From Alphaproteobacteria bacterium (GTDB lineage Bacteria; Pseudomonadota; Alphaproteobacteria; ATCC43930; CGMCC-115725), in NCBI GenBank assembly GCA_028871455.1, contig JAGWNF010000011.1:34980-98979 (forward strand): a DNA stretch of 64,000 bases. The letters run 5' to 3'. How positions within the stretch are numbered: position 1 is the stretch's first letter; every line of letters starts with the position of its first letter. A model generated the notes under the pieces. The model made no database searches. It was not told where the DNA came from and saw only the letters and a program-made list of their open reading frames with translations. Shown here piece by piece: positions 13,182 to 22,409 of this stretch. Both the position numbers and the translations under genes were made by a program.

Positions 13182-15083
13182 ATGAAGCGCCGGAACGCCC
13201 GCGGCAAGATCATGACGCGCCGAGCGCTTGTGGTGGCAGGCGGCAAAGTGGCGCTGTTGGCCGCGCTGGCGGGGCGGCTCTACTACCTTCAGGTCGTTCA
13301 GGCACCGAAATTTGCGATGCTTGCGGACGAGAATCGGATCAACATCCGCTTGCTGGTGCCGCCGCGCGGTTTGATCGTCGATCGCTTCGGCGTGCCATTG
13401 GCCACCAACCGGCCAACCTACCAAGCGGTGATGATCCCTGAGCAGGCTGGCAACATCGCCGAGACGCTCGGCGCGGTAGCTCAACTCGTGCCGCTCACCG
13501 AAACCGATCGTCGCCGTGTCGTGCGCGATATGCACAATCGTCACAGCTATGTGCCGGTCGTTCTGCGCGAGGACATGAACTGGGACGAGATGTCGCGCAT
13601 CGATGTCAACGCGGTCGATTTGCCGGGCGTATCGATCGATCAGGGCCTGATCCGGCATTACCCGTTCGGTGACGAGACCTCGCATGCCGTCGGATATGTC
13701 GGACCCGTCTCGGAGGAGGAACTTGACAGCGACGATCCGCTGGTCGAACTGCCGGATTTCCGCGTCGGCAAGAGCGGCGTCGAGAAGGAATACGATCTCG
13801 AACTTCGGGGTAGCGCTGGTACCAGCGAGATCGAGGTCAACGCATTCGGTCGTGTGGTGCGCGAGCTGGCGCGCGAAGATGGCATTCCCGGCGAGCAGAT
13901 CGTCCTCGGGATCGACATGGCATTGCAGGACTTGGCGATGCACCGGTGCAATGCGCAGGGCTCCGCCTCTGCGGTTGTTCTCGATTCATGGACCGGAGAG
14001 GTGCTAGCGCTTGCTTCGGCGCCGGGTTTCGATCCGGGTGCCTTTGCCAGTGGCTTGAGTCCGGCCCAATGGAAGGCGCTGATCGACAGTCCCTACAACC
14101 CGCTGACCAACAAAGCGATTGCGGGTACCTATGCTCCCGGCTCGACCTTCAAGCCACTGGTCGCGACGGCCGCACTCGAGGCCGGTGTCATAACACCGGA
14201 CACCGAGTTCTTTTGCTCGGGTGAACTCCACCTAGGCAACGCCGTGTTCCACTGCTGGAAGAAGGGCGGTCACGGTTTGATTTCGCTCGATCGCGCAATC
14301 CGTGAGTCGTGCGACGTCTTCTTCTACCATACGGCCGATCTGGTCGGGATCGATCGCATCGCGGCGATGGCAAACCGCTTTGGTCTCGGCCTGCCGACCG
14401 GAATCGACATCCCCGGCGAGAAGCCGGGGTTGATTCCGACACGGGCGTGGAAGAAAGCGACGACCGGCGTTGCTTGGCAACGCGGCGAGACCTTGAGCTG
14501 TGGCATCGGCCAGAGTTATGTCTCGGTCACGCCGCTGCAGCTTGCGATCTACGTTGCCCGCATTGCCACCGGACACACCGTGAAGCCGGTCCTGGCGCGC
14601 AGTGCCGGAATCATGATGCCGACGAGCCCGGTCGCCGAGAGCATCAGCCGCGCTTTCGCGCTGATTGGCGTCCACGAGAAGACGCTCGACGTCGTGCGGC
14701 AGGGCATGTATGGCGCGGTCAACGAATTGCACGGCACCGCTTACCGCGCCCGCATCACCGATCCGAGCATGGCCATGGCGGGCAAGACCGGCACGGCACA
14801 GGTCCATCACATCGCGCGCGAGGTCCGCGACCGTGGCGTCGTTACCGGCACAAAGATCCCCTGGAAGGAGCGCGATCATGCGCTGTTCATCGCCTTCGCA
14901 CCGGTGAGCGCGCCGCGTTATGTCTGCGCGGTGGTGGTTGAGCACGGTGGCACGACCGGCGGCGAAGGCGGCGCAGTCGCAGCGCCGATCGCCCACGACC
15001 TCTTACTACGGGCGCAACAGCGCGATCCCGCTCGTCGCGTGCCGCCTGAACCGTTCGGCGCTGCCAAACTGGCCCAGGGCTGA
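13182..15083 (+). CDS. mrdA: Penicillin-binding protein 2 (elongation transpeptidase)
   Basis: A class B PBP that cross-links peptidoglycan during cell elongation. It has one N-terminal membrane helix, a dimerisation domain, and the transpeptidase motifs STFK (catalytic Ser, in APGSTFKPL), SCD (in ESCDVFFYH) and KTG (in AGKTGTAQV). ATG 13182 directly follows the mreD stop; GTG 13173 in frame would overlap mreD. The glycosyltransferase partner rodA follows after 8 bases. Confidence 0.95.
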   Translation: MKRRNARGKIMTRRALVVAGGKVALLAALAGRLYYLQVVQAPKFAMLADENRINIRLLVPPRGLIVDRFGVPLATNRPTYQAVMIPEQAGNIAETLGAVAQLVPLTETDRRRVVRDMHNRHSYVPVVLREDMNWDEMSRIDVNAVDLPGVSIDQGLIRHYPFGDETSHAVGYVGPVSEEELDSDDPLVELPDFRVGKSGVEKEYDLELRGSAGTSEIEVNAFGRVVRELAREDGIPGEQIVLGIDMALQDLAMHRCNAQGSASAVVLDSWTGEVLALASAPGFDPGAFASGLSPAQWKALIDSPYNPLTNKAIAGTYAPGSTFKPLVATAALEAGVITPDTEFFCSGELHLGNAVFHCWKKGGHGLISLDRAIRESCDVFFYHTADLVGIDRIAAMANRFGLGLPTGIDIPGEKPGLIPTRAWKKATTGVAWQRGETLSCGIGQSYVSVTPLQLAIYVARIATGHTVKPVLARSAGIMMPTSPVAESISRAFALIGVHEKTLDVVRQGMYGAVNELHGTAYRARITDPSMAMAGKTGTAQVHHIAREVRDRGVVTGTKIPWKERDHALFIAFAPVSAPRYVCAVVVEHGGTTGGEGGAVAAPIAHDLLLRAQQRDPARRVPPEPFGAAKLAQG

Positions 15084-15091
15084 GCGAGCCG

Positions 15092-16237
15092 ATGCGCTGG
15101 CTTTACGATCCCGCCCGACCTCAGCAGACCGTCACCGTGAAGTTGCTGAGCGTGAACTGGCCGCTGGTCGCGCTGATTACGACCATCGCTGCGGTCGGTT
15201 TCGCGATGCTCTATTCCGCAGGCAACGGTAGCTGGCATCCCTGGGCGTCGCGCCAAACTGTTCGGTATGCCGTCGCGATGCTGATTATGCTCGCGGTTGC
15301 GGTCGTCGACATCCGGCTATGGATGCGCGTCGCGTACGGCTTCTATGCCGCGACAATGGTGTTGCTGATTGCCGTCGAGGTACGTGGCGCGATCGGCATG
15401 GGTGCGCAGCGCTGGATCGATCTCGGCGTGATCCAAATACAGCCGTCGGAGCTCATGAAGATCGCGCTCGTGATGGTGCTCGCGCGCTATTTCACCAACC
15501 TGCCACCGGAGGATATCGGCGATCCGTTGAAGTTGATCGTGCCGGCCGGTTTGATTCTGGTGCCGGCGGCGATGGTGTTGAGGCAGCCTGACCTCGGTAC
15601 CGCTACGATGCTGGTGCTCTGCGGCGCCGCGATGTTCTTTCTGGCCGGCGTGCGTGTGTGGATGTTCGGGGTGATTATCGCGGCGGCGGGTGCGATCGTA
15701 CCGTTCGCCTGGCATCACTTGCGCGATTATCAAAAGAATCGGATCCTGACTTTCCTCAATCCCGAGCGCGATCCGCTTGGCGCGGGCTACCACGCGCTAC
15801 AGGCCAAGATCGCCGTCGGTTCGGGAGGGATCTTTGGCAAAGGCTACTTGTCCGGGACCCAGGCGCATCTGTCGTTCCTGCCGGAGCGGCAAACCGACTT
15901 TATCTTCACGATCATGGCCGAGGAATTCGGCCTCGTCGGCGGTCTGCTCCTGCTCGCGCTCTATGCGGTCGTCTTCGTTTACGGCTATGCCATTGCTTTC
16001 CGGTCGCGCAGCCATTTCGGCCGGCTTCTGGCTTTCGGCATCACCACCAACTTGTTCCTGTACGTCTTCATCAACGTCGCCATGGTGATCGGCTTGCTGC
16101 CTGTGGTCGGCGTGCCGCTGCCGCTGGTGTCCTATGGCGGCACCTCGATGCTGACGGTGATGTTCGGCTTCGGTCTGCTGATCAGCGTCTACGTTCACCG
16201 CGACGTACGCTTCGGACGTGGCGACGCCGAAGGCTGA
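15092..16237 (+). CDS. rodA: SEDS peptidoglycan glycosyltransferase RodA
   Basis: A 381-residue protein with about ten transmembrane helices that polymerises lipid II during elongation, working with PBP2. Family signatures seen are IQPSELMKIALV, RQPDLGTA and VSYGGTSMLTVM. It is the last gene of the mre cluster and is followed by a tRNA. Confidence 0.95.
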   Translation: MRWLYDPARPQQTVTVKLLSVNWPLVALITTIAAVGFAMLYSAGNGSWHPWASRQTVRYAVAMLIMLAVAVVDIRLWMRVAYGFYAATMVLLIAVEVRGAIGMGAQRWIDLGVIQIQPSELMKIALVMVLARYFTNLPPEDIGDPLKLIVPAGLILVPAAMVLRQPDLGTATMLVLCGAAMFFLAGVRVWMFGVIIAAAGAIVPFAWHHLRDYQKNRILTFLNPERDPLGAGYHALQAKIAVGSGGIFGKGYLSGTQAHLSFLPERQTDFIFTIMAEEFGLVGGLLLLALYAVVFVYGYAIAFRSRSHFGRLLAFGITTNLFLYVFINVAMVIGLLPVVGVPLPLVSYGGTSMLTVMFGFGLLISVYVHRDVRFGRGDAEG

Positions 16238-16293
16238 ACCGAGCCCGCTCGACAAGGCGGCAGCAGGTTGTTATATACGGCGCCTTCCCGCAC

Positions 16294-16369
<76 letters not shown>

Positions 16370-16424
16370 TTTTTCCGCATCACGCGCTTGGCCTGAGTGC
16401 CGAAAGGGCGCCGAACTTGGTCGG

Positions 16425-16628
16425 CTAACGCCCCTTGAAGACCGACTTGCGCTTCTCAACGAAAGCGCGCCGTCCCTCGACGTAGTCCTCGTTGGCGTAG
16501 CAGCTGACAGTGATCTGTTTGCAGAGCGCGCGATCGATCTCGGATAGGGGCTTCACGAACTCGGCAGGCTCCTTGATTGGCGACTCTAGCGGCACGAAGA
16601 CGCCGGCCGGTGATAATGCGGGGCGATG
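16425..16628 (-). pseudogene. Remnant of an enoyl-CoA hydratase/isomerase-family gene
   Basis: About 60 codons give the family C-terminus (EGRRAFVEKRKSVFKG), preceded by KEPAEFVKPLSEID. No start codon exists in this frame: a stop lies just upstream, and an ATG at 16641 opens a different frame that soon ends. The crotonase core with the oxyanion-hole residues is missing, so this is a broken relic. Confidence 0.6.
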
Positions 16629-16793
16629 ACGAATTTGCTCATCGTTTCCTCAATCCTTGGATGGTGCTCATCAGCTTGTGTCGGCCGCTCGCTGCTAATG
16701 TCAACATTGGTGGCGGCGCGCGCACGCTCAGCGTAATACATTGAGTCTGCATTGGGCAGACGCCGTTCGATCGTGAGGAATGCGGGGTTCGAC

Positions 16794-17039
16794 ATGAGCA
16801 AGCTTGGTATTGCCGTCGCCGCTGTCCTCGCGTTGGCTGCCGCGTCGGTGGCGATTTGGGCCTGGATTTCGCTGGGTGCCGTGCAGATGTCGGCCTCCGG
16901 CTACATCGCTCTCGTCCTCGGAGGTGTGGCGACGCTGGGCTTGGCCGGCGGCCTGATCGCCCTGCTGTTCTATTCGCACAACAAGGGCTTCGACGACGCG
17001 GCGGGTGGGCGCCGTATCGACGACGACAAGCCGCGCTAA
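16794..17039 (+). CDS. Small two-helix membrane protein
   Basis: An 81-residue protein with two hydrophobic helices (about residues 4-26 and 34-60) and a polar Asp/Arg-rich tail. ATG 16794 follows gtgaggaa; the frame is open further up but starts poorly. I do not recognise a family. Confidence 0.55.
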   Translation: MSKLGIAVAAVLALAAASVAIWAWISLGAVQMSASGYIALVLGGVATLGLAGGLIALLFYSHNKGFDDAAGGRRIDDDKPR

Positions 17040-17124
17040 CTCCCGCAGCGGGTGCTGCGCGCCAGTTCAACGCCGCTCTGTCACCTAGATCTGGGTTGGG
17101 CTAAGAAAGCGCGGCGAGGTAGGG

Positions 17125-18123
17125 ATGCGATACGACATATTTGGACGCGCGTGGTTGGTCTTGCTTGCCTTGGTGGCGAGTCAACCCGCTTGGGCGCTCG
17201 ATCACGTCGTTTTCGGCACCGACTGGCGTGCCGAGGCCGAGCACGGCGGCTATTACGAAGCGATCGCTCAAGGCATCTATGCGCGGCACGGCATTGAGGT
17301 CGATTTGCGCCAGGGTGGACCGCAGATCAACCAGACGCAGCTTCTCGCGGCCGGCCGTCTCGACTTCGCGATTGTCTCGAACAGCTTTCTGCCGTTGAAC
17401 GCGGTACAGCAAAAGATTCCCCTGGTAGCCGTGGGGGCACTCTTTCAGAAGGATCCGACGGTACTCATTGCGCACCGCGGTGCCGGTTACAAGGATCTGG
17501 CGAGCCTTAAGGGTAAGCCGATCATGATCGGCGGCGACACACGTGTGGGTTGGTGGTTGTTCCTGAAGGCGAAGTTCGGCTACACCGACGCGCAGATTCG
17601 GCCCTATACCTTCAACCTGGCGCCGTTCCTGACGAATTCGGAGGCGATCCAACAGGGATATCTTACCAGCGAGCCGTTTCTGATCAGGCAAGCCGGCGGC
17701 GACCCGCGGGTCTTCCTCCTCGCCGATGCCGGCTATGCGAGCTACGGCTCCCTCATAGAGACGTCGGCGAAACTGATCCACGACAACCCCGATCTGGTTA
17801 AGCGTTTCGTCGATGCTTCGATCGAAGGTTGGTACGCCTATCTCTATGGCGACCCGGCGCCGGCGAACGCTCTCATCAAGAGGGGCAATCCCGAGCAGAC
17901 TCATGCGCTTCTCGCGTATGCGCGCGCCACCATGATCAGCCACGGCATCGTCGATAGCGGCGATTCCAAGAAGCTGGGTATCGGCGCCATGACCGATGCG
18001 CGCTGGCATGCCTTCTTCACCGTCATGTCGAAGCAAGGGCTCTATCCCGCTTCCCTGGATTATCGCCAGGCTTACACGCCGCGGTTCGTCGATCGCGGCG
18101 TTGGTCTCAAGGCGCAACGCTAG
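17125..18123 (+). CDS. ABC transporter substrate-binding protein (SsuA/NMT1-like)
   Basis: A 332-residue periplasmic binding protein with a signal peptide (about residues 1-24, ending in PAWA). The early phrase DWRAEAEHGGYYEAIAQGIY is typical of the NMT1/THI5/SsuA group, which binds sulfonates, nitrate-like anions or thiamine pyrimidine precursors. Good GAGGTAGGG ribosome site. The ATPase gene follows after 11 bases. No TPP riboswitch was seen in the 85-base leader, so thiamine precursor import is not specially favoured. Confidence 0.85.
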   Translation: MRYDIFGRAWLVLLALVASQPAWALDHVVFGTDWRAEAEHGGYYEAIAQGIYARHGIEVDLRQGGPQINQTQLLAAGRLDFAIVSNSFLPLNAVQQKIPLVAVGALFQKDPTVLIAHRGAGYKDLASLKGKPIMIGGDTRVGWWLFLKAKFGYTDAQIRPYTFNLAPFLTNSEAIQQGYLTSEPFLIRQAGGDPRVFLLADAGYASYGSLIETSAKLIHDNPDLVKRFVDASIEGWYAYLYGDPAPANALIKRGNPEQTHALLAYARATMISHGIVDSGDSKKLGIGAMTDARWHAFFTVMSKQGLYPASLDYRQAYTPRFVDRGVGLKAQR

Positions 18124-18134
18124 ACGGATCCAAC

Positions 18135-18881
18135 GTGGTTGAGACGATCGTCGCTGCCGTCGCCGTGGCGAAATCCTTTCCCAATGGCGTGATCGCGTTG
18201 TCGGGTGTCGATCTCGCTGTGGCGCGCGGTGAATTCGTTGGCGTGCTGGGCCCAAGCGGCTGCGGAAAGAGCACGCTGCTGCGCATCCTCGCCGGCTTGG
18301 CCGAACCGACTTCCGGCCGGATCGAGCGAGATGGCGATCTCGCCGGTCGTGTCGGCTTTGTCTTTCAGGAGCCGACATTGATGCCCTGGGCGACGGTATG
18401 GAACAACGTCTATCTGCCGCTCCGCCTGCGTGGCGTCGACAGAGCCGCAGCGGCGTCGCGTATCGGCGCAATGCTGGATTCTCTCGGTCTCAGCGAATTT
18501 GGTTTCGCCTATCCGCGGCAGCTTTCGGGTGGCATGCGGATGCGCGTCTCGATCGCGCGAGCGCTTGTTACCGAGCCCGATCTGCTGTTGCTGGACGAGC
18601 CGTTTGCTGCCCTGGACGAGATTACCCGCTTCAAGCTCAACGAGGAACTCCGTGCGCTTTGGCAGATGCACCGCTGCACGATCGTCTTCGTAACGCATAG
18701 CGTCTTCGAATCTGTGTTCCTGACCAACCGCATCGTGGTGATGACAAGACGGCCCGGGCGGATCGTCGCTGATTTGCCGGTCGAACTACCCGAGGCACGC
18801 AGCGCGTTCTTGCGGATGAGCCCGCCTTACGTCGAGGCCTGCCGCGCGGTATCGGCCAAGCTCGCCGAGGCCATGGCATGA
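18135..18881 (+). CDS. ABC transporter ATPase (SsuB/TauB-like)
   Basis: A 248-residue nucleotide-binding subunit with GTG start. Walker A is GPSGCGKST, the Q-loop is VFQEP, the signature is LSGGMRMR, Walker B is LLLDEPFAALDE, and the switch His is in VTHSVFE. It overlaps the permease start by 4 bases, so the two are coupled. Confidence 0.93.
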   Translation: MVETIVAAVAVAKSFPNGVIALSGVDLAVARGEFVGVLGPSGCGKSTLLRILAGLAEPTSGRIERDGDLAGRVGFVFQEPTLMPWATVWNNVYLPLRLRGVDRAAAASRIGAMLDSLGLSEFGFAYPRQLSGGMRMRVSIARALVTEPDLLLLDEPFAALDEITRFKLNEELRALWQMHRCTIVFVTHSVFESVFLTNRIVVMTRRPGRIVADLPVELPEARSAFLRMSPPYVEACRAVSAKLAEAMA

Positions 18882-19666
18882 ATGGCCACCGGTTTGCGCG
18901 CATTCTCGGACCGGTCGTCGTGGCCGCGCTGATGATCGGCGGCTGGTATGCGATCATAGGATGGTTTGCAATCCCGCCCTACGTCCTGCCGACGCCCGGC
19001 GCGATCGTGCGAACACTATGGAATGATGGGCCGAGCCTGCTCGCCTCGCTTCTGGTGACGCTGCGGATCACGGTAGCCGCGCTGGCCGTGGCGGTGGCGC
19101 TGGGCGGCACGATCGCAGTGCTGTTCTCGCTGTCCAGGACCATCGAGATCAGCTTCTTCCCCTATGCCGTGATTCTCCAGGTGACGCCGGTGGTGTCGAT
19201 CGCACCGCTGATCATCATCTGGTGCAACGACGTATTCCTGTCGCTGCTCGTCTGCGCCACGATCGTCGCCTTCTTCCCGATCCTGGCCAACACGACGCTG
19301 GGTCTGAACAGCGCCGACCGCAACTTGGTGGATCTGTTCCGCCTTTACGGTGCGGGAAGGATTGCGACGTTGCGCCTGCTTCGCCTTCCTTCGGCCCTGC
19401 CACTATTCCTCGCCGGTCTCAGGATCAGCGGAGGCCTCGCGCTGATCGGCGCGGTGGTGGCGGAGTTCGTTGCCGGCACCAGTGGCGCCGAGACCGGCCT
19501 AGCGTCGCGCATCCTTGAGGCGGGATACCGGCTCGAGATCGCGCGCATGTTTGCGGCGTTGCTGCTGCTGTCCCTGACCGGCATCGCGATTTTTGCGGTA
19601 CTCTCCTGGCTGTCGCGTCGCCTCCTGCGCCATTGGCACGAAAGCGCACTCGAACCATCGGACTAA
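18878..19666 (+). CDS. ABC transporter permease (SsuC/TauC-like)
   Basis: A 262-residue inner-membrane subunit with about six helices and the binding-protein-dependent permease loop (LFRLYGAGRIATLRLLRLP, similar to EAA). It completes the three-gene importer. Its end overlaps the convergent MaoC gene by 4 bases. Confidence 0.92.
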   Translation: MNGHRFARILGPVVVAALMIGGWYAIIGWFAIPPYVLPTPGAIVRTLWNDGPSLLASLLVTLRITVAALAVAVALGGTIAVLFSLSRTIEISFFPYAVILQVTPVVSIAPLIIIWCNDVFLSLLVCATIVAFFPILANTTLGLNSADRNLVDLFRLYGAGRIATLRLLRLPSALPLFLAGLRISGGLALIGAVVAEFVAGTSGAETGLASRILEAGYRLEIARMFAALLLLSLTGIAIFAVLSWLSRRLLRHWHESALEPSD

Positions 19667-20118
19667 ATCGGCACCAGAACCGCGACTAGCTCGGCAATGC
19701 AGGCTGGCCGTTGCACGCCTTCGATCTCGAAGTATGCCTCGGTCGTCACGCGCACACCCTTCGGCGTCGGGTCGATACTCAGCAGCTTGAGCGTCATACG
19801 CACGCGCGCGCCGCTCTTCACCGGCTCGGTGAAACGCACCCGGTTGAGGCCATAGTTGATCCGCAGCCGCACGCCGTCGACCTTGTAGATCTGATTCATC
19901 AGCCGCGGCGCAAGCGCGAGCGTGAGATAGCCATGCGCGACCGTAGTGCCGAAAGGCGACGTTCTTGCACGTTCGCGATCGACGTGGATCCATTGAAAGT
20001 CACCGGTCGCTTCGGCGAATTTATCGATGGCTTCTTGCGTCACCGTGACCCAGTCGCTGGTGCCGAGCGTTTCGCCCGCTGCTCTGGCAAGCATGTCGAT
20101 TGATGCGAAATGACGCAT
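19663..20118 (-). CDS. MaoC-family (R)-specific enoyl-CoA hydratase-like protein
   Basis: A 151-residue hot-dog-fold protein. The hydratase motif FAEATGDFQWIHVD supplies the catalytic Asp and His, followed by FGTTVAHGYLTLAL. Such enzymes hydrate trans-2-enoyl-CoA, for example to feed polyhydroxyalkanoate synthesis. A GGGGGAGA ribosome site precedes ATG 20118. The physiological substrate cannot be read from the sequence. Confidence 0.85.
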   Translation of the reverse strand: MRHFASIDMLARAAGETLGTSDWVTVTQEAIDKFAEATGDFQWIHVDRERARTSPFGTTVAHGYLTLALAPRLMNQIYKVDGVRLRINYGLNRVRFTEPVKSGARVRMTLKLLSIDPTPKGVRVTTEAYFEIEGVQRPACIAELVAVLVPI

Positions 20119-20192
20119 ATGTTCTCCCCCCGCGTGGCCAGCATCTCACTTGACGAGGCTGGCAAGGAAGAGGTAGGCAATGACCGTTGATT

Positions 20193-20252
20193 CGTGGCGA
20201 TTTGACAGCCGACCGGCTTGCGGCCACGTAAAAAATCCCGCTAAAAGGTCGG
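20193..20252 (+). promoter_or_regulatory. SAM-II riboswitch
   Basis: The stretch shows the conserved SAM-II elements in order: gatttg, an early stem, ggcttgcggccacg, an A-rich linker and cgctaaaagg, which together form the SAM-binding pseudoknot. It lies about 95 bases upstream of metZ and just before a terminator hairpin. SAM-II is known mainly from Alphaproteobacteria in front of met genes. Binding of S-adenosylmethionine is expected to turn metZ off. Confidence 0.88.
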
Positions 20253-20264
20253 AGGCTCGTCGGA

Positions 20265-20293
20265 GCCCTGACCCCTGCGGACAGGGCTTTTTT
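20265..20293 (+). terminator. Rho-independent terminator in the metZ leader
   Basis: Arms gccctg / cagggc followed by seven T. It sits between the riboswitch and the metZ start, so it is probably the expression platform for transcription control by SAM. Confidence 0.75.
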
Positions 20294-20345
20294 GTTGCCC
20301 CGGATTTTTTGCGCAGACGCGGCCGGCGATCGATGGAGATCAGCG

Positions 20346-21545
20346 ATGCCTTTGACGCCTCCGCCGCCGCCCGCCTCGTGGCGCCCGCGCACCGTCGCCA
20401 CGCGCGGCGGCTTGCAGCGCAGCCAGTTCCTCGAGACCGACGAGGCGCTCTTCATGACCTCGGGCTTCGTCTACCAGACGGCCGAGGAAGCCGAAGCCGC
20501 CTTCGCCGGCGACGGCCTGCGCTTCGTCTACAGTCGCTACGCCAACCCGACGGTTTCGATGTTCGAGGAGCGGCTGCGGCTGATCGAGGGCGCCGAGGCC
20601 TGCCGCGCGACGGCGAGCGGCATGGCCGCGGTGTTCGCGTCGCTCGCGTGCTTTCTCAAGGCCGGCGATCGCGTCGTCGCGTCGCGCGCGCTGTTCGGCT
20701 CGTGTCTCCAAATTCTCACGCAGGTCCTACCGCGCTTCGGCGTCACGACCGAGTTGGTCGACGGCCGCGATCTTGCCGCCTGGAAGCAGGCGCTCGCCAA
20801 GGGCGCGCGCGCGGTCTTCGTCGAGAGCCCGTCCAATCCGACGCTCGAGATCATCGACCTCGCTTCCGTGGCCGGTCTCGCGCACGCGCAGGGCGCGTTG
20901 CTGATCGTCGACAACGTCTTCGCCTCGCCGCTGTTGCAGAAGCCGCTCGCGCTCGGCGCCGACGTCGTGGTCTATTCGGCGACCAAGCACATCGACGGCC
21001 AGGGCCGCAGCCTCGGCGGCGCGGTGCTCGGGTCGAAGAAGTTTTTCGACGACCATCTGCTGCTGTTCCTCCGCCACACCGGTCCGGCGCTGTCGCCGTT
21101 CAACGCCTGGCTCCTGCTCAAGGGCCTCGAGACCATGGAGCTGCGCGTCCGGCGCCAATGCGAGGTCGCGCTGGCGATTGCGCAATTTCTGGAAAAGCAT
21201 CCGAAAGTGCGTCGCGTGCTCTATCCCGGCCTCAAATCCCATCCGCAGCACGCGCTGGCGGCGAAGCAGATGAGCGGCTTCGGCACCGTCGTCTGCTTCG
21301 AGGCGGGAGCGACCAAGGCCGAGGCGTTCCGCGTCATGGACGCGCTCAAGATCATCGATATCTCGAATAATCTGGGTGACACCAAGAGCCTCACCACCCA
21401 TCCGGCGACCACGACGCATCAGCGCGTGCCGCCGGCGGACCGTGCCGCGCTCGGCATTTCCGACGGCCTGATCCGCGTTTCGGCGGGGCTGGAGGATGAA
21501 GCCGATCTGATCGGCGATCTCGATCAGGCGCTGAAGCAGCTCTGA
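20346..21545 (+). CDS. metZ: O-succinylhomoserine sulfhydrylase MetZ
   Basis: A PLP-dependent Cys/Met metabolism enzyme of 399 residues that makes homocysteine from O-succinylhomoserine and sulfide. Seen are SRYANPTVSMFEERL, the cofactor stretch ATASGMAAVFAS, the PLP-binding lysine in YSATKHIDGQGR and the end motif ISDGLIRVSAGLED. ATG 20346 is chosen because the frame upstream overlaps the riboswitch terminator. Codon third positions are much more G/C-rich from here on than in the genes before 20,100. Confidence 0.92.
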   Translation: MPLTPPPPPASWRPRTVATRGGLQRSQFLETDEALFMTSGFVYQTAEEAEAAFAGDGLRFVYSRYANPTVSMFEERLRLIEGAEACRATASGMAAVFASLACFLKAGDRVVASRALFGSCLQILTQVLPRFGVTTELVDGRDLAAWKQALAKGARAVFVESPSNPTLEIIDLASVAGLAHAQGALLIVDNVFASPLLQKPLALGADVVVYSATKHIDGQGRSLGGAVLGSKKFFDDHLLLFLRHTGPALSPFNAWLLLKGLETMELRVRRQCEVALAIAQFLEKHPKVRRVLYPGLKSHPQHALAAKQMSGFGTVVCFEAGATKAEAFRVMDALKIIDISNNLGDTKSLTTHPATTTHQRVPPADRAALGISDGLIRVSAGLEDEADLIGDLDQALKQL

Positions 21546-21560
21546 CGCCGTCGCTCCGAT

Positions 21561-22274
21561 CTAGAGCCAGCGCCACTGGCCGATGACGCGGCCCTGGATA
21601 TAGGCCTCGGAGAGCGTGCGCTCGTAGGCGTCGTATTTCGTATTGTCGGAGGTGATGCGCACGCGCGGCGGTTCGCTGTGCGGCACCATCTGGCACCGCT
21701 TCACCACGAGCCCGAGCCCGTCCCACACCACGAATACGCCGGGTGGGCTGGGGTTGCGGTCGCCGGTGTCGACCAGCACGCGCTGGCCGGGCTGCAGGGT
21801 CGGCTCCATGCTGTCGCCCATCACCGTGATGATGCGCAGGTCGCTCGCCGGCGCGGTCGAATAGTGGCGCACCATGCCGCTCGGCAGGGCCCATTCGTCG
21901 ATAATCTTCGCGCCCTCGCCGGTCAAGCCGTCGCCGGCCGCGGCGCGCACGTCGAGCTCGGGGATCCGCAGGATCCGGCCCGCCGTGTCGCCTTTGGCGC
22001 CGCCGCCGGCCACGGCCGGCCGCTCGCCCGTCGCGTCGACGCCGGCGCCGGCGAGGGCATAGAGCTCGGCCGCCTCGATGCCGGCCGGCGCGAAGATCGG
22101 CACCAGCTTGAGCACCAGTTCCAGCGGCAGCAGCGGCTTCTTGTAGCGGTCCTCGTAGTGCTGATACGAGCTGCCGTATTCCATGCCCAGCGCCTGCGCC
22201 ACCTGGCGGATCGACAGGCCGGCGCGCTGGCGCAGCAGCTTCAATTTGCGCGAGGCGGCGGAGATCGCGGGCAT
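21561..22274 (-). CDS. S24-family phage-type repressor (LexA/CI-like)
   Basis: A 237-residue protein. The N-terminal helix-turn-helix (about residues 10-35, LRQRAGLSIRQVAQALGM) should bind operators. The C-terminal S24 peptidase domain has the nucleophile Ser in GDSMEPTL and a lysine in GLVVKRCQM, the Ser-Lys dyad used for RecA-stimulated self-cleavage. ATG 22274 places the HTH at the usual distance; the open frame upstream overlaps the control region. It is divergent from the ORF at 22410 and is probably the prophage repressor. Confidence 0.85.
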   Translation of the reverse strand: MPAISAASRKLKLLRQRAGLSIRQVAQALGMEYGSSYQHYEDRYKKPLLPLELVLKLVPIFAPAGIEAAELYALAGAGVDATGERPAVAGGGAKGDTAGRILRIPELDVRAAAGDGLTGEGAKIIDEWALPSGMVRHYSTAPASDLRIITVMGDSMEPTLQPGQRVLVDTGDRNPSPPGVFVVWDGLGLVVKRCQMVPHSEPPRVRITSDNTKYDAYERTLSEAYIQGRVIGQWRWL

Positions 22275-22310
22275 CCGCAAAGTCTGTACGCTTCCGCCGG
22301 TCGCCGCTAC

Positions 22311-22352
22311 ACGCAATTTACGTTGACAGGTCACCGTATTTAGCGTACACGA
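22311..22352 (+). promoter_or_regulatory. Rightward prophage promoter with paired operators
   Basis: TTGACA (22323) and TACACG are spaced by 17 bases. Two A/T-cored half-palindromes, acgcaatttacgt (22311-22323) and cgtatttagcgt (22335-22346), flank and overlap the -35 to -10 region in inverted orientation, matching at about 14 of 20 positions. This is the layout expected for an S24 repressor controlling a divergent early gene. Confidence 0.55.
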
Positions 22353-22409
22353 ACCCCGACGCGCGTTCGCCCGCCGCGAACGCCGCGTCTTTCCAAGGGA
22401 GACCGGTGC

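Noticed and set aside
17041..17124. TPP riboswitch before the NMT1-like binding protein
   Set aside because: The conserved ctgaga core and partner stems are absent.
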